From: DSOI01 sp041394885
Lineage (GTDB): Bacteria > Acidobacteriota > Terriglobia > Bryobacterales > Bryobacteraceae
Direction: 5' to 3'
Length of the DNA stretch: 28,441 bases
NCBI GenBank assembly: GCA_041394885.1
Contig: JAWKHI010000064.1
Span: 1 to 28,441, forward strand
Under the pieces are notes generated by a model, which searched no databases, was not told the DNA's origin, and worked only from the letters and a program-made list of their open reading frames with translations. Position numbers and translations under genes: made by a program. Positions 1-8,817 of the stretch are shown piece after piece. Each line of letters begins with the position of its first letter. Within the stretch, counting starts at the first letter, position 1.

Positions 1-1
1 G

Positions 2-1753
2 GGCCTGGTTCCGGACACGGTGACGACCGTGACGGATTTCACTGGCGAAGCCTCGAACATCTTCATTGCGCCGGGCACCGGCACGGTGGGGCTGTTCAAT
101 TCGTACCGGCTGGTGACGGCGCGCGCCGCCAGCACGTCGGGTACAGTGGACCTGCACTTCGTGACGATCCCGGCGCTTTCCGACAACAACCCGACGCCAT
201 TCCCGAGCTACGAGTTCCTGGCGCCTGCGGGGGATCCGCTGCAAATCACGGGGACGCTCGGAAGCGTGATCGCTGGCGCGATCCAGGTGCGTTTCCGCTC
301 GGCGGGCGGCGGGGGCTTTGGCACGGCGATCCCCAATGCCGGGGTGCACATCGATGCGCGTTCGGCCGATCCGGCGACGGGCCCGTCCGCGGTGTGCGAC
401 CCGGCGCCGATCGTGCTTTCCAATGACCAGGGCATCGCCACGTGCAACCTGCGTCTCATCGGCAAGGCCGGCACGGGGTCCGTATGGGTGCGGCTGGGCG
501 GGTACGCGGAGCGGCAACTGATGCTCGATGTGCAACCGGGCGGCCCGGGCTCGATCCGAATCACTGGCGGAGACAATCAAGCCGTGCGGCCGGGCGAACG
601 GGCCCCGGCGAATCTCCTGGTGGAAGTGCGGGATGGAGGGGGTAGTGTGCTTCCGGGCGTCGCGGTGCGGTGGGAGGTGACGCAGGGGAGCGCGATCCTG
701 GACAACTCGCAGACGGTTTCGGGTTTCGACGGAATAGCCGCGAACGGCCTCCGCTTCGGACCGATTGCGGGCCCGGTGCAAGTGCGCGCCACGGCGCTCG
801 CCGGGCTGCAGCCAGCGGTGACGTTTCACTTCGACAACGCGAATCCGCCCAGCGTGGAGGACATGAGCCCGGCATCGGGCGCCGGGGCCAATAGCAGCTT
901 CGTGTTCCAGTTCGACGATCTCAATGGCGCCGCGAATCTCGCGGTTGTGAATATTCTGATCAGCAACGCGATCGACGGACGCCAGGCCTGCTACCTTGCC
1001 TATGTTCCGTCGGGATCGACGACCGGGACGTTGTTTCTGGTGAACGACTCCGGTGACGCGGGCGGGCCCTACGCCGGCTCGCTCGCGCTGCCGGGCGGCG
1101 GCGTGATTCAAAACAGCCAGTGCCAAATCAGCGGGGTGGGGTCATCGGCATCCATGTCGGGAAATCGTCTTTTCCTGGCGCTCAATCTTGCGTTCAAGGG
1201 CCCGTTGGCCGGGCGCCGCACCTTCTACCTGGCGGCGCGCAGCCATTCCGGCGGCAACTCGGGTTGGGTGGCCAAGGGTACGTGGACGGTTCCGGGCGCG
1301 CTCACCGGCGGGACACGAGTGGACAGCGCGGTTCCGGCGCGCAGCACAGGCGCCGCGGTCACGCTTTCGGCGACTTTTTCCGACAGCGACGGATTCCCCG
1401 ATCTCAACATCCTGAACATATTGATCGGCGACGCCATTGACGGGCGGGCGGCGTGTTACGTGGCCTTTGTGCGTCCGGCCGGGCAACTGGTGCTGGTGAA
1501 TGACGCCGGAGCCGCCGGTGGGCCCTATGCCGGGGCGATGGGGATTCCGGGGAACGGGTCCGTGAGCAACAGCCAGTGCCGGGTGGACGGGTTTTTATCG
1601 AGCGCGGCCGGGTCAGGAACCTCATTCACGCTCACCCTGCGCATCACCTTCCTCGGGGCGTTTCGGGGCGAAAAGATCATCTACGCGGCCGCCCGGGATA
1701 CGGCGGAGAATACTTCCGGCTGGCAGGCAGTGGGGACGATTCGGATTCCGTAG
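2..1753 (+). CDS. Large secreted Ig-like repeat protein, 3' portion (5' end outside window)
   Basis: The frame is open from the first bases of the window, so the GTG at 20 is probably internal and the N-terminus is missing. Counting from that GTG, residues 77-172 and 173-272 look like bacterial Ig-like (Big) domains; the second has the typical run of a 'VEVRDGGGSVLPGVAVRWEV' strand pattern. Residues about 277-425 and 426-577 are two copies of one further domain, sharing NILI..AIDGR.ACY, LVND.G.AGGPYAG, NSQC and a closing SGW...GT motif. Each copy has a Cys pair (C324/C368 and C479/C520) that could form a disulphide, which fits export. I recall similar tails on secreted Acidobacteriota proteins but know no assigned function. 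The gene is convergent with the redoxin gene, with stops 4 nt apart. It may be an adhesin or surface protein, but this is inference. Confidence 0.75.
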   Translation, partial: GLVPDTVTTVTDFTGEASNIFIAPGTGTVGLFNSYRLVTARAASTSGTVDLHFVTIPALSDNNPTPFPSYEFLAPAGDPLQITGTLGSVIAGAIQVRFRSAGGGGFGTAIPNAGVHIDARSADPATGPSAVCDPAPIVLSNDQGIATCNLRLIGKAGTGSVWVRLGGYAERQLMLDVQPGGPGSIRITGGDNQAVRPGERAPANLLVEVRDGGGSVLPGVAVRWEVTQGSAILDNSQTVSGFDGIAANGLRFGPIAGPVQVRATALAGLQPAVTFHFDNANPPSVEDMSPASGAGANSSFVFQFDDLNGAANLAVVNILISNAIDGRQACYLAYVPSGSTTGTLFLVNDSGDAGGPYAGSLALPGGGVIQNSQCQISGVGSSASMSGNRLFLALNLAFKGPLAGRRTFYLAARSHSGGNSGWVAKGTWTVPGALTGGTRVDSAVPARSTGAAVTLSATFSDSDGFPDLNILNILIGDAIDGRAACYVAFVRPAGQLVLVNDAGAAGGPYAGAMGIPGNGSVSNSQCRVDGFLSSAAGSGTSFTLTLRITFLGAFRGEKIIYAAARDTAENTSGWQAVGTIRIP

Positions 1754-1757
1754 CGGA

Positions 1758-2366
1758 TCAGCCCGCGGCGGCGACTTCGGCCACGGGCAGCCGGTCCGAA
1801 GCGCTGGCCGGGCGGAACCGCCGGACGATCTCGCATCGATCGAGGAGAAAGACGCCGGGGAGTTGGCGGACATCGCCATCGGGGCGGCCGATGCCATGGC
1901 CGTCGAGCAATCCGGCGCGGAGTCCGCGAATCCAGACCTTCATGCCGAACAGCTGGCGCAGGGAGCCGCGACGGAGACCGAAGGCACGGTAGAGGGCGCG
2001 ATCGGGATCTTCAATCCGGTCCAGGTCCTGGAGGCCGTGCCTGCTTAGCAACGCGAGGATCGGGGCAGGAGAACCCATGTGAACGATCACGATCCGGGTG
2101 CCGTTGGCCTCGATCGCGGCGCGGGATTCGGCGATGTCGGCGAGGCTCTGTCTGCAGAATGTACAGCCGGCGTGCCGGATGAATACAACGAGTACCGGGC
2201 CGAGGAGAGAGAGGGAGGCCAGGTTCGCTCCCCGTTGTGTGACCTTGGCGTTGAGGACTGAAGCGAGTCGCCCGGCGGCGTGAGATTCGGCCACACGCAA
2301 ATTGACACCGGGCGCGCCGGCGGAGTTTCCCGATTGCACATCCAGATAGACGCGCGGAGCGGCCAT
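1758..2366 (-). CDS. SelL-like / AhpC-TSA family thioredoxin-fold redoxin
   Basis: The 202-residue protein has a thioredoxin-fold core beginning near residue 55 with a hydrophobic strand (LGPVLVVFIRH) that leads into CTFC at 68-71, then a long helix. This 'RH.GCTFCR' arrangement is characteristic of the SelL/AhpC-TSA_2 group of peroxiredoxin-like proteins, where CxxC replaces the UxxU of selenoprotein L. The expected role is thiol-disulphide or peroxide reduction in the cytoplasm; no signal peptide is visible. The substrate cannot be told from sequence. The start lies 24 nt downstream of the phosphatase stop on the same strand, so the two are probably co-transcribed. No strong ribosome site precedes the ATG, and the first 45 residues are poorly conserved, so the start is less certain than the domain call. 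Confidence 0.8.
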   Translation of the reverse strand: MAAPRVYLDVQSGNSAGAPGVNLRVAESHAAGRLASVLNAKVTQRGANLASLSLLGPVLVVFIRHAGCTFCRQSLADIAESRAAIEANGTRIVIVHMGSPAPILALLSRHGLQDLDRIEDPDRALYRAFGLRRGSLRQLFGMKVWIRGLRAGLLDGHGIGRPDGDVRQLPGVFLLDRCEIVRRFRPASASDRLPVAEVAAAG

Positions 2367-2390
2367 CGGGCTCAGAAAGTTTCCAGCGGC

Positions 2391-4934
2391 CTATAGGCAG
2401 CGCAAAACGACGGCGGTCATGTCGTCGTGCTGGGGCGCGCCGTTGGCAAAGCGGTCCGCTTCGATCATCAGAGAGCGGATCAGTTCTCCGGCGGGGATGG
2501 GGCCTGCGCGGCGGGCCGCGGCGGCCAGCGCCTCCTCGCCCCACTCCTCCTGTTGGGGATTCTCGGCCTCGCTGATGCCATCGGTGAAGCAAACCAGAAC
2601 GTCGCCGGGGGCAAGGTCAACCGTGCCTTCCTGGTAGGGGAATCGGGGCAGAAGCCCGACGACGGTGCCTCCTTTATCCAGCCGCTCGATTTCGCCATCG
2701 GACCGCAGCAGCATGGGCGGATTGTGCCCGGCGTTGACGTAGTGGAGGCGGCGGAGGGCAATATCGAGTTCGGCGTAGAACAACGTGGCATAGCGGCTGG
2801 ACGTGGAGGCCTCGTAGATAAGGGTATTGACGCGGCCGATGAGTTCGGCGAGTGAGTGGCCGGGGAGCATGGCCTGTCCGCGGACCGATGCCTGAAGGGT
2901 GGCCATGAGAAGCGCCGCGGCGATGCCTTTGCCGGCGACGTCGCCAATGACGACGCCGGCGCGGGAATCGGGCAGGGAAAGGAAGTCGTAATAGTCGCCA
3001 CCGACGCCGAGGGCGGGGCGGCAGGCGCCGTCGAGATCGAAGCCATCGATGGAGGGAGCTTTTTGAGGGAAGAGGCGCTCCTGCACCTCGCGGGCGATTT
3101 CCACTTCCCGGTTAAGCATTTCGCGCTGGGCAGCTTCGCGGGCGTAGGCATCGGCAAGTTGGCCGTTTTCGAGGGCGAGCCCGGTTTGCGCGGCCAGGGA
3201 GCGGAGCAGGCGGAGGTCGAGCCCGGAGTAGGGCTCTTCGGAGCGTTTGGGGCCGAGGCTGATGAAGCCAAGCAGTTTTTCTTTAACCGAAAGCGGCAGG
3301 ATCAACTGGGCGTCGAGGGCGCGAAGCTGTTGCCGTTCGGCCTCGGTGACGCCAGGAGTACGGTAGAGCCAACTGGCTTCATCGTCGAAGTAGACGCGCG
3401 CCGGAGCGTCATGGATGTGGGCGACGGTGGCCGCGTGCATGGGAAACGCCACGTCGGGAGCGGGGTCAAAACCGGTGGTGTAGGCGGGCCGGAAGACGTC
3501 GTTTTGCGGAAGTAGAACGGCGAGCCTGGGAACGAAGAGGGTTTCCGAGATCGTCCGGCCGACGGTGCGGACGAGCGATGTGGGGTCGACGATGGTACGG
3601 ACCTCGTCGGCGAGACCGGTGAGTACGCGCTCGGTGTCGTAGGACTGGCGGAAGAACCGTTGATCGATCCAACCGGCGACACGGTCACGGACGCGCTGGA
3701 GCACGGTGACGGCGAGGATGCCGCCGCCGACGGCGGTGTAGCGCTGCGGGCGCCGCACCATGGGGTCTTCGATGATGTGGATCATCGTCCAGAGAATGCC
3801 GATGCCGATGGCGATCAGCAGAATGCGCGCACCGCCGCGAGCGAGCGTATACTGAATACCCTGCCGAATCACCACGCGGACATCCAGGGCGCGGTGAACG
3901 ATGATCACGTAGGTGATGGTGGCGGGGAACAGGAACAGAGTCACCAGGGCGAAGGTGAGGACCCAGGTGGGGACGAAATCGAGATTGGGGCGGCGCAGGA
4001 TGAAGGAGGCAATCAGGATGACGAACATCGGCGCCATGGCCACCTGGGTGCCGATGAGGAGCATGCGCAAGCGGCGGCGCGCGTCGGGGTTATCGCTGGT
4101 GCCCATTTTCATGCCGAGCGTGATGAAGAAGACCCCGATCGAGAGGAACACGGCGGCGAAGAAGAAAGAAGCCGGGGTATCGAGGAGACGCTGGAGGGCG
4201 GGCACGGCGAGGAAATCGCGCCAGCGGATGAGGCTGAGTGCGTAAGCGGAGAAGCCGGTGATGGCGGCCGGGGCGAGCAGCAGCCACTTGATCCAGGGGG
4301 CTTGGGCGTCCAGACGAAACCGTCCGGCGAAGTAGTATCCGAACAGGATGATGGCCACGGGAAAAAGGGAGCGGAAGAAGCCGTTGTAGACCAGCCCCCA
4401 AAAGCCGAGATCGTCATTGCGGCCGAAGACCTGGGAAAAGCAGAGCATGAACACCAGGAGTAGCCAGGCTTGGGGATCGCGGGGGCGAATGGCTACGGCC
4501 CAGGCGCCGAGCAACAGGCACAGCCACGGCATCGCCACGCGGATGACGATCTGGATGAGGCGCAGTTCGAGCGCGTTGAAAGCGACGCCGAGTTGGCGCG
4601 CGGGAAGGCGGATCGTTTGCTGTTGACCGCCCGCGCGGGAGATGGCAACCGTGAGCGAGGGAGAATGAACGTCGAGAAGCGCGCCGGCGCCGCGGAGGGG
4701 ATGGCCGTCGATGGCGTCGATGGCATCGCCGGGGCGGAGGCCGGCGTCGAGGGCGGCTTGTGTGAGGGTGGCCACCATGCGGGTGCCTTCGGCGAGAGTG
4801 AAGGGGATGGCGTAGCGCACCTCGGAATCTGGCGAGTGCGCGAGCACCTGCCAGGAAACGAGGGTTTGGTAGATCGCGGAAATTGCAAACAGGAGGGCGA
4901 GGAAGAAATACGAGAGGATCGCCGGTTTCTTCAT
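2391..4934 (-). CDS. PDZ - multi-TM - GAF - SpoIIE (PP2C-type) serine phosphatase
   Basis: The 847-residue protein has an N-terminal anchor (residues 5-30), then a PDZ-like segment (about 45-112, with GLRPGDAIDAIDG). Next come roughly seven or eight hydrophobic segments (about 125-385), a GAF-like region (about 435-595), a short coiled linker and a SpoIIE/RsbU-type phosphatase domain (about 610-847). Metal-binding motifs of PP2C-like phosphatases are intact: GGDYYD at 645-650, GDVAGKG at 664-670, FTDG at 783-786 and the final DD at 837-838. Family members remove phosphate from Ser/Thr, usually on STAS-domain anti-sigma antagonists, but no STAS or RsbW-like gene lies in the window. The N-terminal half suggests sensing at the membrane. 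It is divergent from a Ser/Thr kinase (59-bp gap) and leads an operon with the redoxin gene. Confidence 0.9.
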   Translation of the reverse strand: MKKPAILSYFFLALLFAISAIYQTLVSWQVLAHSPDSEVRYAIPFTLAEGTRMVATLTQAALDAGLRPGDAIDAIDGHPLRGAGALLDVHSPSLTVAISRAGGQQQTIRLPARQLGVAFNALELRLIQIVIRVAMPWLCLLLGAWAVAIRPRDPQAWLLLVFMLCFSQVFGRNDDLGFWGLVYNGFFRSLFPVAIILFGYYFAGRFRLDAQAPWIKWLLLAPAAITGFSAYALSLIRWRDFLAVPALQRLLDTPASFFFAAVFLSIGVFFITLGMKMGTSDNPDARRRLRMLLIGTQVAMAPMFVILIASFILRRPNLDFVPTWVLTFALVTLFLFPATITYVIIVHRALDVRVVIRQGIQYTLARGGARILLIAIGIGILWTMIHIIEDPMVRRPQRYTAVGGGILAVTVLQRVRDRVAGWIDQRFFRQSYDTERVLTGLADEVRTIVDPTSLVRTVGRTISETLFVPRLAVLLPQNDVFRPAYTTGFDPAPDVAFPMHAATVAHIHDAPARVYFDDEASWLYRTPGVTEAERQQLRALDAQLILPLSVKEKLLGFISLGPKRSEEPYSGLDLRLLRSLAAQTGLALENGQLADAYAREAAQREMLNREVEIAREVQERLFPQKAPSIDGFDLDGACRPALGVGGDYYDFLSLPDSRAGVVIGDVAGKGIAAALLMATLQASVRGQAMLPGHSLAELIGRVNTLIYEASTSSRYATLFYAELDIALRRLHYVNAGHNPPMLLRSDGEIERLDKGGTVVGLLPRFPYQEGTVDLAPGDVLVCFTDGISEAENPQQEEWGEEALAAAARRAGPIPAGELIRSLMIEADRFANGAPQHDDMTAVVLRCL

Positions 4935-4993
4935 GATGGCTAAACGATAATTCTATTCGGTCGCGGCACCTTGCCTGGACGGGGAGTACACTG
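4935..4993. promoter_or_regulatory. Shared divergent intergenic region of phosphatase and kinase
   Basis: This 59-bp gap separates two divergent start codons and includes a locally AT-rich patch around 4941-4957. Weak -10-like hexamers occur on both strands (GATAAT at 4946-4951 on +, TAGAAT on - over the same patch), but neither has a convincing -35. For the kinase, GGGGAG at 4981-4986 sits 7 nt before the ATG and is a good ribosome site. Promoters for both genes must lie here or inside the opposite coding region. Confidence 0.35.
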
Positions 4994-7747
4994 ATGGTAA
5001 TCGTGGCTGGCGAGACCATCTCCCATTTCGAAATCCTCGAGCCGTTGGGTGAAGGCGGGATGGGCGTGGTGTCTCTGGCGCGGGACCTGCGATTGGGCCG
5101 GCTGGTGGCGCTGAAGGTGCTGCATCCGGAATCGTGCTGCGATCCGGACCAGAAGCAGCGTTTTCTGCAGGAAGCGCGGACGGCTTCCTCGCTGAACCAT
5201 CCCAATATCGTGACGATCTACGAGATCGATACCGTGGACGGCGTCGACCTGATCGCGATGGAGTATGTGAAGGGTCTCACGCTCGATCGTGTGGAGGCGG
5301 GGAAGCCGATTCGGGTAAGAGAAGCGCTGCGTTATGCGATTCAGATCGTCCAAGCAATGGAAGCCGCTCATGGAGCCGGAATCATCCATCGGGATGTAAA
5401 ACCTTCCAACATCATGGTGAACGAGGCGGGATTGGTGAAGGTGCTGGATTTCGGCTTGGCCAAGATCCGCGCCACCTCACCGGCTCCGCACGCGCTCACT
5501 TCGCCTATTCCCGCCGCGGCTGTGAGCGATGTGAGCACGGCGAACAGCCCGCGAACCGCGGAGGGCGTGCTGATGGGGACGCTGGCATACATGTCCCCGG
5601 AGCAAGCGTCCGCGCGTCCAGCCGACGCCCGCTCGGATATTTTCGCCTTTGGCGTGGTTTTCTACGAGATGTTGGTGGGGGCGCATCCGTTCCGCGCCGA
5701 GAGCAATGCGGAACTGGTGACGGCGATCCTGCGCGACGATCCAGCGGCGATTCCGGGGCGGGCGCCGGAGGTTCCGCCAGAACTCGATCACATCGTGCGG
5801 CGTTGTCTGCGTAAGGATCCGGGCCGGCGGTTCCAATCGGCCGCCGATCTGCGGGCGGCCCTGCAGGACATCGAGGAAGAACTGGAAAAGCCTCCAGTGG
5901 AACCGGCGGAGGAGAAAGAAACGAATGCCGCGCCGGCGGTGAATCGCTTTTTCCCGAAGCGGGTGCTCGCCGGGTTCGCGGCGGTTGTGGTGGCGGTGAT
6001 CGGGCTGGTGTGGTGGCGGACGCTGACGCCGGCGGACACCGTGACGCCCCAGCCGCTGGTGCGGTTGACGTCGGACCCGGGGCTCACTTCGTTTCCGGCT
6101 ATTTCGCCGGATGGGAGCTTGGTGGCCTACGCCACCGACAGGGCTGGCGGCGGACAACTCGATGTGTGGGTGCAGCAAACCTCCGGGGGGACGCCGATCC
6201 GTTTGACCGAGCATGCGACCGACGACTACGAGCCGTCGTTCTCGCCCGACGGGGTCCATATTGCTTATCGCTCCGAGCGGGACGGCGGAGGGATTTACGT
6301 GGTGCCGTCGCTCGGAGGCGAGTCGAGACTGGTGGCGCGGAATGGCCGCAGCCCGTCGTTTTCTCCAGACGGGCGCTGGATCGCGTACGTGCAGAGTTCT
6401 TCGGGAGTAGGCGCGACGTTCGCGGCTGGCGCGAGCAGCATGTTCGTGGCGCCGGCAACGGGCGGAGATCCCGTTCGGCTGGCCCCGGAATTCGAAGTGG
6501 CGCATCATCCGCAGTGGACGCCCGACAGCCGGCAGGTGATATTTCTCGGGAATAAGGAACTGGGCCCGCCGACGCACGACCTCTGGGTGGTGCCGGTGGA
6601 AGGCGGAGTGGCGAAGCGGACCGGCGTGTTCGAGTCCTTGCGTACGCGTGGTCTTACGATCGGGCCGTACCCGTTCGCGATGGCCGGGTCCGCGGTGGTG
6701 ATGAGCATCGGGTCCGGGGACAGCGTGAATCTGTGGCGCGTCTGGCTGGATTCGTCGACGTGGACGCCGGCGGGGACGCCGGAACAGCTCACGCACGGAA
6801 CAGGGAGGGAGTTGGAGCCATCGGTGGCGCGAGACGGCCGGGTGGTGTTTTCGAGCGGACAGCAGAACAGCGATCTGTACGAGCTGTCCGCGGATCCGAA
6901 CAAGGGGACGGTGACGGGCGAGTTGCACCAGTTGACGCGCGAAACCGGAGACGACTACTACCCGGATATCTCCGCGGACGGTTCCGTGATCGCCTTCGTG
7001 TCGCGCCGGACGGGTAACAACGACGTGTTTCTTTATGACGTCCGGTCCGGGCGGCAAGGTGCGTTGTTAGTTACTCCAGGCCGCGAGATGTACCCGAAAG
7101 TGTCCGCCGATGGGAGTGTGGTCGCGTTCACTTCTATTGACCAGCGGCGGCTGACGGTTTTGTATATGCCAGCCAGCGGCGGAGTCGCCACCAAGTTATG
7201 CGACGATTGCGGCCTGGTGCGGGACATGACCTCCGACGGAGCGCGGCTGCTCATTCAGATGGGGCCTCCTCCCTATGTGGCAATGATGGACGTAGCCACG
7301 CGGAAGATCAGTGAGTTACTGAAGCACGATCGTTATCCGATTTATGCGCCGAAGCTTTCCCCCGATAGCAAGTGGGTAGCGTTTCAGGTGGTGGACCGGC
7401 CGACATCGCGGACCATCTACGTAGCCCGGATGACGTCGCCGCGGGAATGGATTCCGGTGACGGACGGGAAGTCAATGGATCGCAGTCCGTACTGGTCCCC
7501 GGACGGTAAGCTGCTGTATTTCCTTTCCGAACGCGACTCGTTCCGGTGCATCTGGGCGCAGCGGCTGGACGGGGCAAGCCGGCGCCGGGTGGGCGAGCCG
7601 TTCGCGGTGGCGCATTTTCACGACGCCGTGCGATCGATGATGAATCTGGACGGGCCGGCGCAGGTGAGCGTTACCGTGGGTCCGGACCGTTTGGTGTTCA
7701 GCATGGGCGTGAACATGGCGAACGTCTGGCTGGCGCGCCTGCCGTAG
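4994..7747 (+). CDS. Membrane Ser/Thr protein kinase with TolB/PD40 beta-propeller
   Basis: The 917-residue protein begins with a complete Hanks-type kinase: glycine loop GEGGMG at 19-24, catalytic Lys K41, HRDVKPSN at 132-139, DFG at 152-154 and SPE near 201. A single membrane helix follows (about 324-341). The rest (about 350-917) is a beta-propeller built from PD40-type repeats, recognisable from recurrent 'SPDG..IAY' blades. The expected topology is kinase in the cytoplasm and propeller outside, so the propeller may bind a ligand or partner and control autophosphorylation. This architecture is very common in Acidobacteriota, and substrates are unknown. The ATG is supported by GGGGAG 7 nt upstream. 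The divergent SpoIIE-type phosphatase could counteract this kinase, but only adjacency supports that. Confidence 0.93.
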   Translation: MVIVAGETISHFEILEPLGEGGMGVVSLARDLRLGRLVALKVLHPESCCDPDQKQRFLQEARTASSLNHPNIVTIYEIDTVDGVDLIAMEYVKGLTLDRVEAGKPIRVREALRYAIQIVQAMEAAHGAGIIHRDVKPSNIMVNEAGLVKVLDFGLAKIRATSPAPHALTSPIPAAAVSDVSTANSPRTAEGVLMGTLAYMSPEQASARPADARSDIFAFGVVFYEMLVGAHPFRAESNAELVTAILRDDPAAIPGRAPEVPPELDHIVRRCLRKDPGRRFQSAADLRAALQDIEEELEKPPVEPAEEKETNAAPAVNRFFPKRVLAGFAAVVVAVIGLVWWRTLTPADTVTPQPLVRLTSDPGLTSFPAISPDGSLVAYATDRAGGGQLDVWVQQTSGGTPIRLTEHATDDYEPSFSPDGVHIAYRSERDGGGIYVVPSLGGESRLVARNGRSPSFSPDGRWIAYVQSSSGVGATFAAGASSMFVAPATGGDPVRLAPEFEVAHHPQWTPDSRQVIFLGNKELGPPTHDLWVVPVEGGVAKRTGVFESLRTRGLTIGPYPFAMAGSAVVMSIGSGDSVNLWRVWLDSSTWTPAGTPEQLTHGTGRELEPSVARDGRVVFSSGQQNSDLYELSADPNKGTVTGELHQLTRETGDDYYPDISADGSVIAFVSRRTGNNDVFLYDVRSGRQGALLVTPGREMYPKVSADGSVVAFTSIDQRRLTVLYMPASGGVATKLCDDCGLVRDMTSDGARLLIQMGPPPYVAMMDVATRKISELLKHDRYPIYAPKLSPDSKWVAFQVVDRPTSRTIYVARMTSPREWIPVTDGKSMDRSPYWSPDGKLLYFLSERDSFRCIWAQRLDGASRRRVGEPFAVAHFHDAVRSMMNLDGPAQVSVTVGPDRLVFSMGVNMANVWLARLP

Positions 7748-7763
7748 GGGCCTGCCGTAGGGG
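7738..7763. repeat. 13-bp perfect tandem duplication over a stop codon
   Basis: CCTGCCGTAGGGG occurs twice back to back (7738-7750 and 7751-7763). The first copy carries the last codons and TAG stop of the kinase gene, and the second lies in the 46-bp gap before the alcohol dehydrogenase. It looks like a slippage or short duplication product with no coding effect. Confidence 0.85.
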
Positions 7764-7793
7764 TAAGGCCGCGCGCTACACTGGTCGGTTACC

Positions 7794-8795
7794 GTGAAAA
7801 CCGTCATTCTCGAACAACCAGGGCAGTTTGCCGTAACGCAGACGGATGCTCCCGCATCGCCCGGCGTGGGCGAAGTGTTGCTGGGGGTCCGCGCGATCGG
7901 CATCTGCGGCACCGATTTGCACGCCTACCGGGGGAGGCAGCCTTTCTTTCAATATCCGCGCATTCTCGGGCACGAACTCGGCGTGGAGGTGCTGGCGGTG
8001 GGCGACGGGGTAACGGAAGTGAAGCCAGGCGACCGGTGCGCGGTGAATCCGTATCTGGAATGCGGCGTCTGCCCGGCTTGCAAGCGCGGCAACACCAACT
8101 GCTGCGAGAAGCTGCGCGTTATTGGCGTGCATATCGATGGCGGGATGCGCGAACAGATCGTTCTGCCGGCATCGCATGTGTACGTGAGCGAGAAGCTAAC
8201 GTTGAAGCAATTGGCGCTGGTGGAGACGCTCGGCATCGGTTGTCACGCGGTGGGCCGCGCCGCGCCCGAGCCTGGAGAAAAAGCGCTGGTGATCGGCGCC
8301 GGGCCGATCGGACTGACAGTGCTCGAGTTTCTGCGCGTGGCAGGCGCATCGCCGTGCGTGCTCGAGATCAGCCCGGCGCGCCGCGCGTTCGCGGCATCGA
8401 TGTTCCCGGGGGCCGCACTCTACGATTCCGCCGAGGCGGTTCTAGCCGATGAACTGCCGACGATCGTATTCGACTGCACGGGCAACAAAGATTCGATGAT
8501 GGGAGCGTTTCGCTTTCTGGCTAACCACGGCAAGCTGGTCTTCGTGGGGCTGTTCGTGGGCGAGGTGACGTTTCACGACCCCGATTTTCACCGCAAGGAA
8601 GTAACGTTGATGGCCAGCCGGAACGCGACACCCCGGGAACACCGGCGCATTCTGGATTTGCTCGAGGAGGGCCGGATCGACACGTCGCAATGGGTGTCGG
8701 ACACGGTCTCCATCGACGCGATGGCGGACCGCTTTCCCGCCTGGCTCGACCCGGCCAACGGCGTGGTGAAAGCAGTCGTCGAATTTCAAAGTTAG
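7794..8795 (+). CDS. Zinc-dependent medium-chain alcohol/polyol dehydrogenase
   Basis: The 333-residue MDR-family enzyme oxidises a secondary alcohol with NAD(P)+. Catalytic zinc residues are in place: C38 (GICGTD), H60-E61 (GHE) and E144. The structural zinc lobe is complete at C90, C93, C96 and C104. The nucleotide-binding loop is GAGPIG (168-173). The sequence resembles the sorbitol/threonine/L-galactonate dehydrogenase branch more than simple alcohol dehydrogenases, so a sugar acid or polyol is the likely substrate; the exact one cannot be read from sequence. Translation starts at GTG, chosen because the family's N-terminal strand begins there; no strong ribosome site is visible. It is followed after 22 nt by an SDR gene on the same strand, forming a two-gene oxidoreductase unit. 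Confidence 0.9.
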   Translation: MKTVILEQPGQFAVTQTDAPASPGVGEVLLGVRAIGICGTDLHAYRGRQPFFQYPRILGHELGVEVLAVGDGVTEVKPGDRCAVNPYLECGVCPACKRGNTNCCEKLRVIGVHIDGGMREQIVLPASHVYVSEKLTLKQLALVETLGIGCHAVGRAAPEPGEKALVIGAGPIGLTVLEFLRVAGASPCVLEISPARRAFAASMFPGAALYDSAEAVLADELPTIVFDCTGNKDSMMGAFRFLANHGKLVFVGLFVGEVTFHDPDFHRKEVTLMASRNATPREHRRILDLLEEGRIDTSQWVSDTVSIDAMADRFPAWLDPANGVVKAVVEFQS

Positions 8796-8817
8796 TAAGA
8801 ACTCGAAGAGGATTGTC

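Noticed and set aside
5477..7057. A 526-codon open frame on the minus strand opposite the kinase
   Set aside because: Its translation is Arg/Pro/His-rich low-complexity sequence with no recognisable fold, while the opposite strand encodes an intact kinase-propeller protein.
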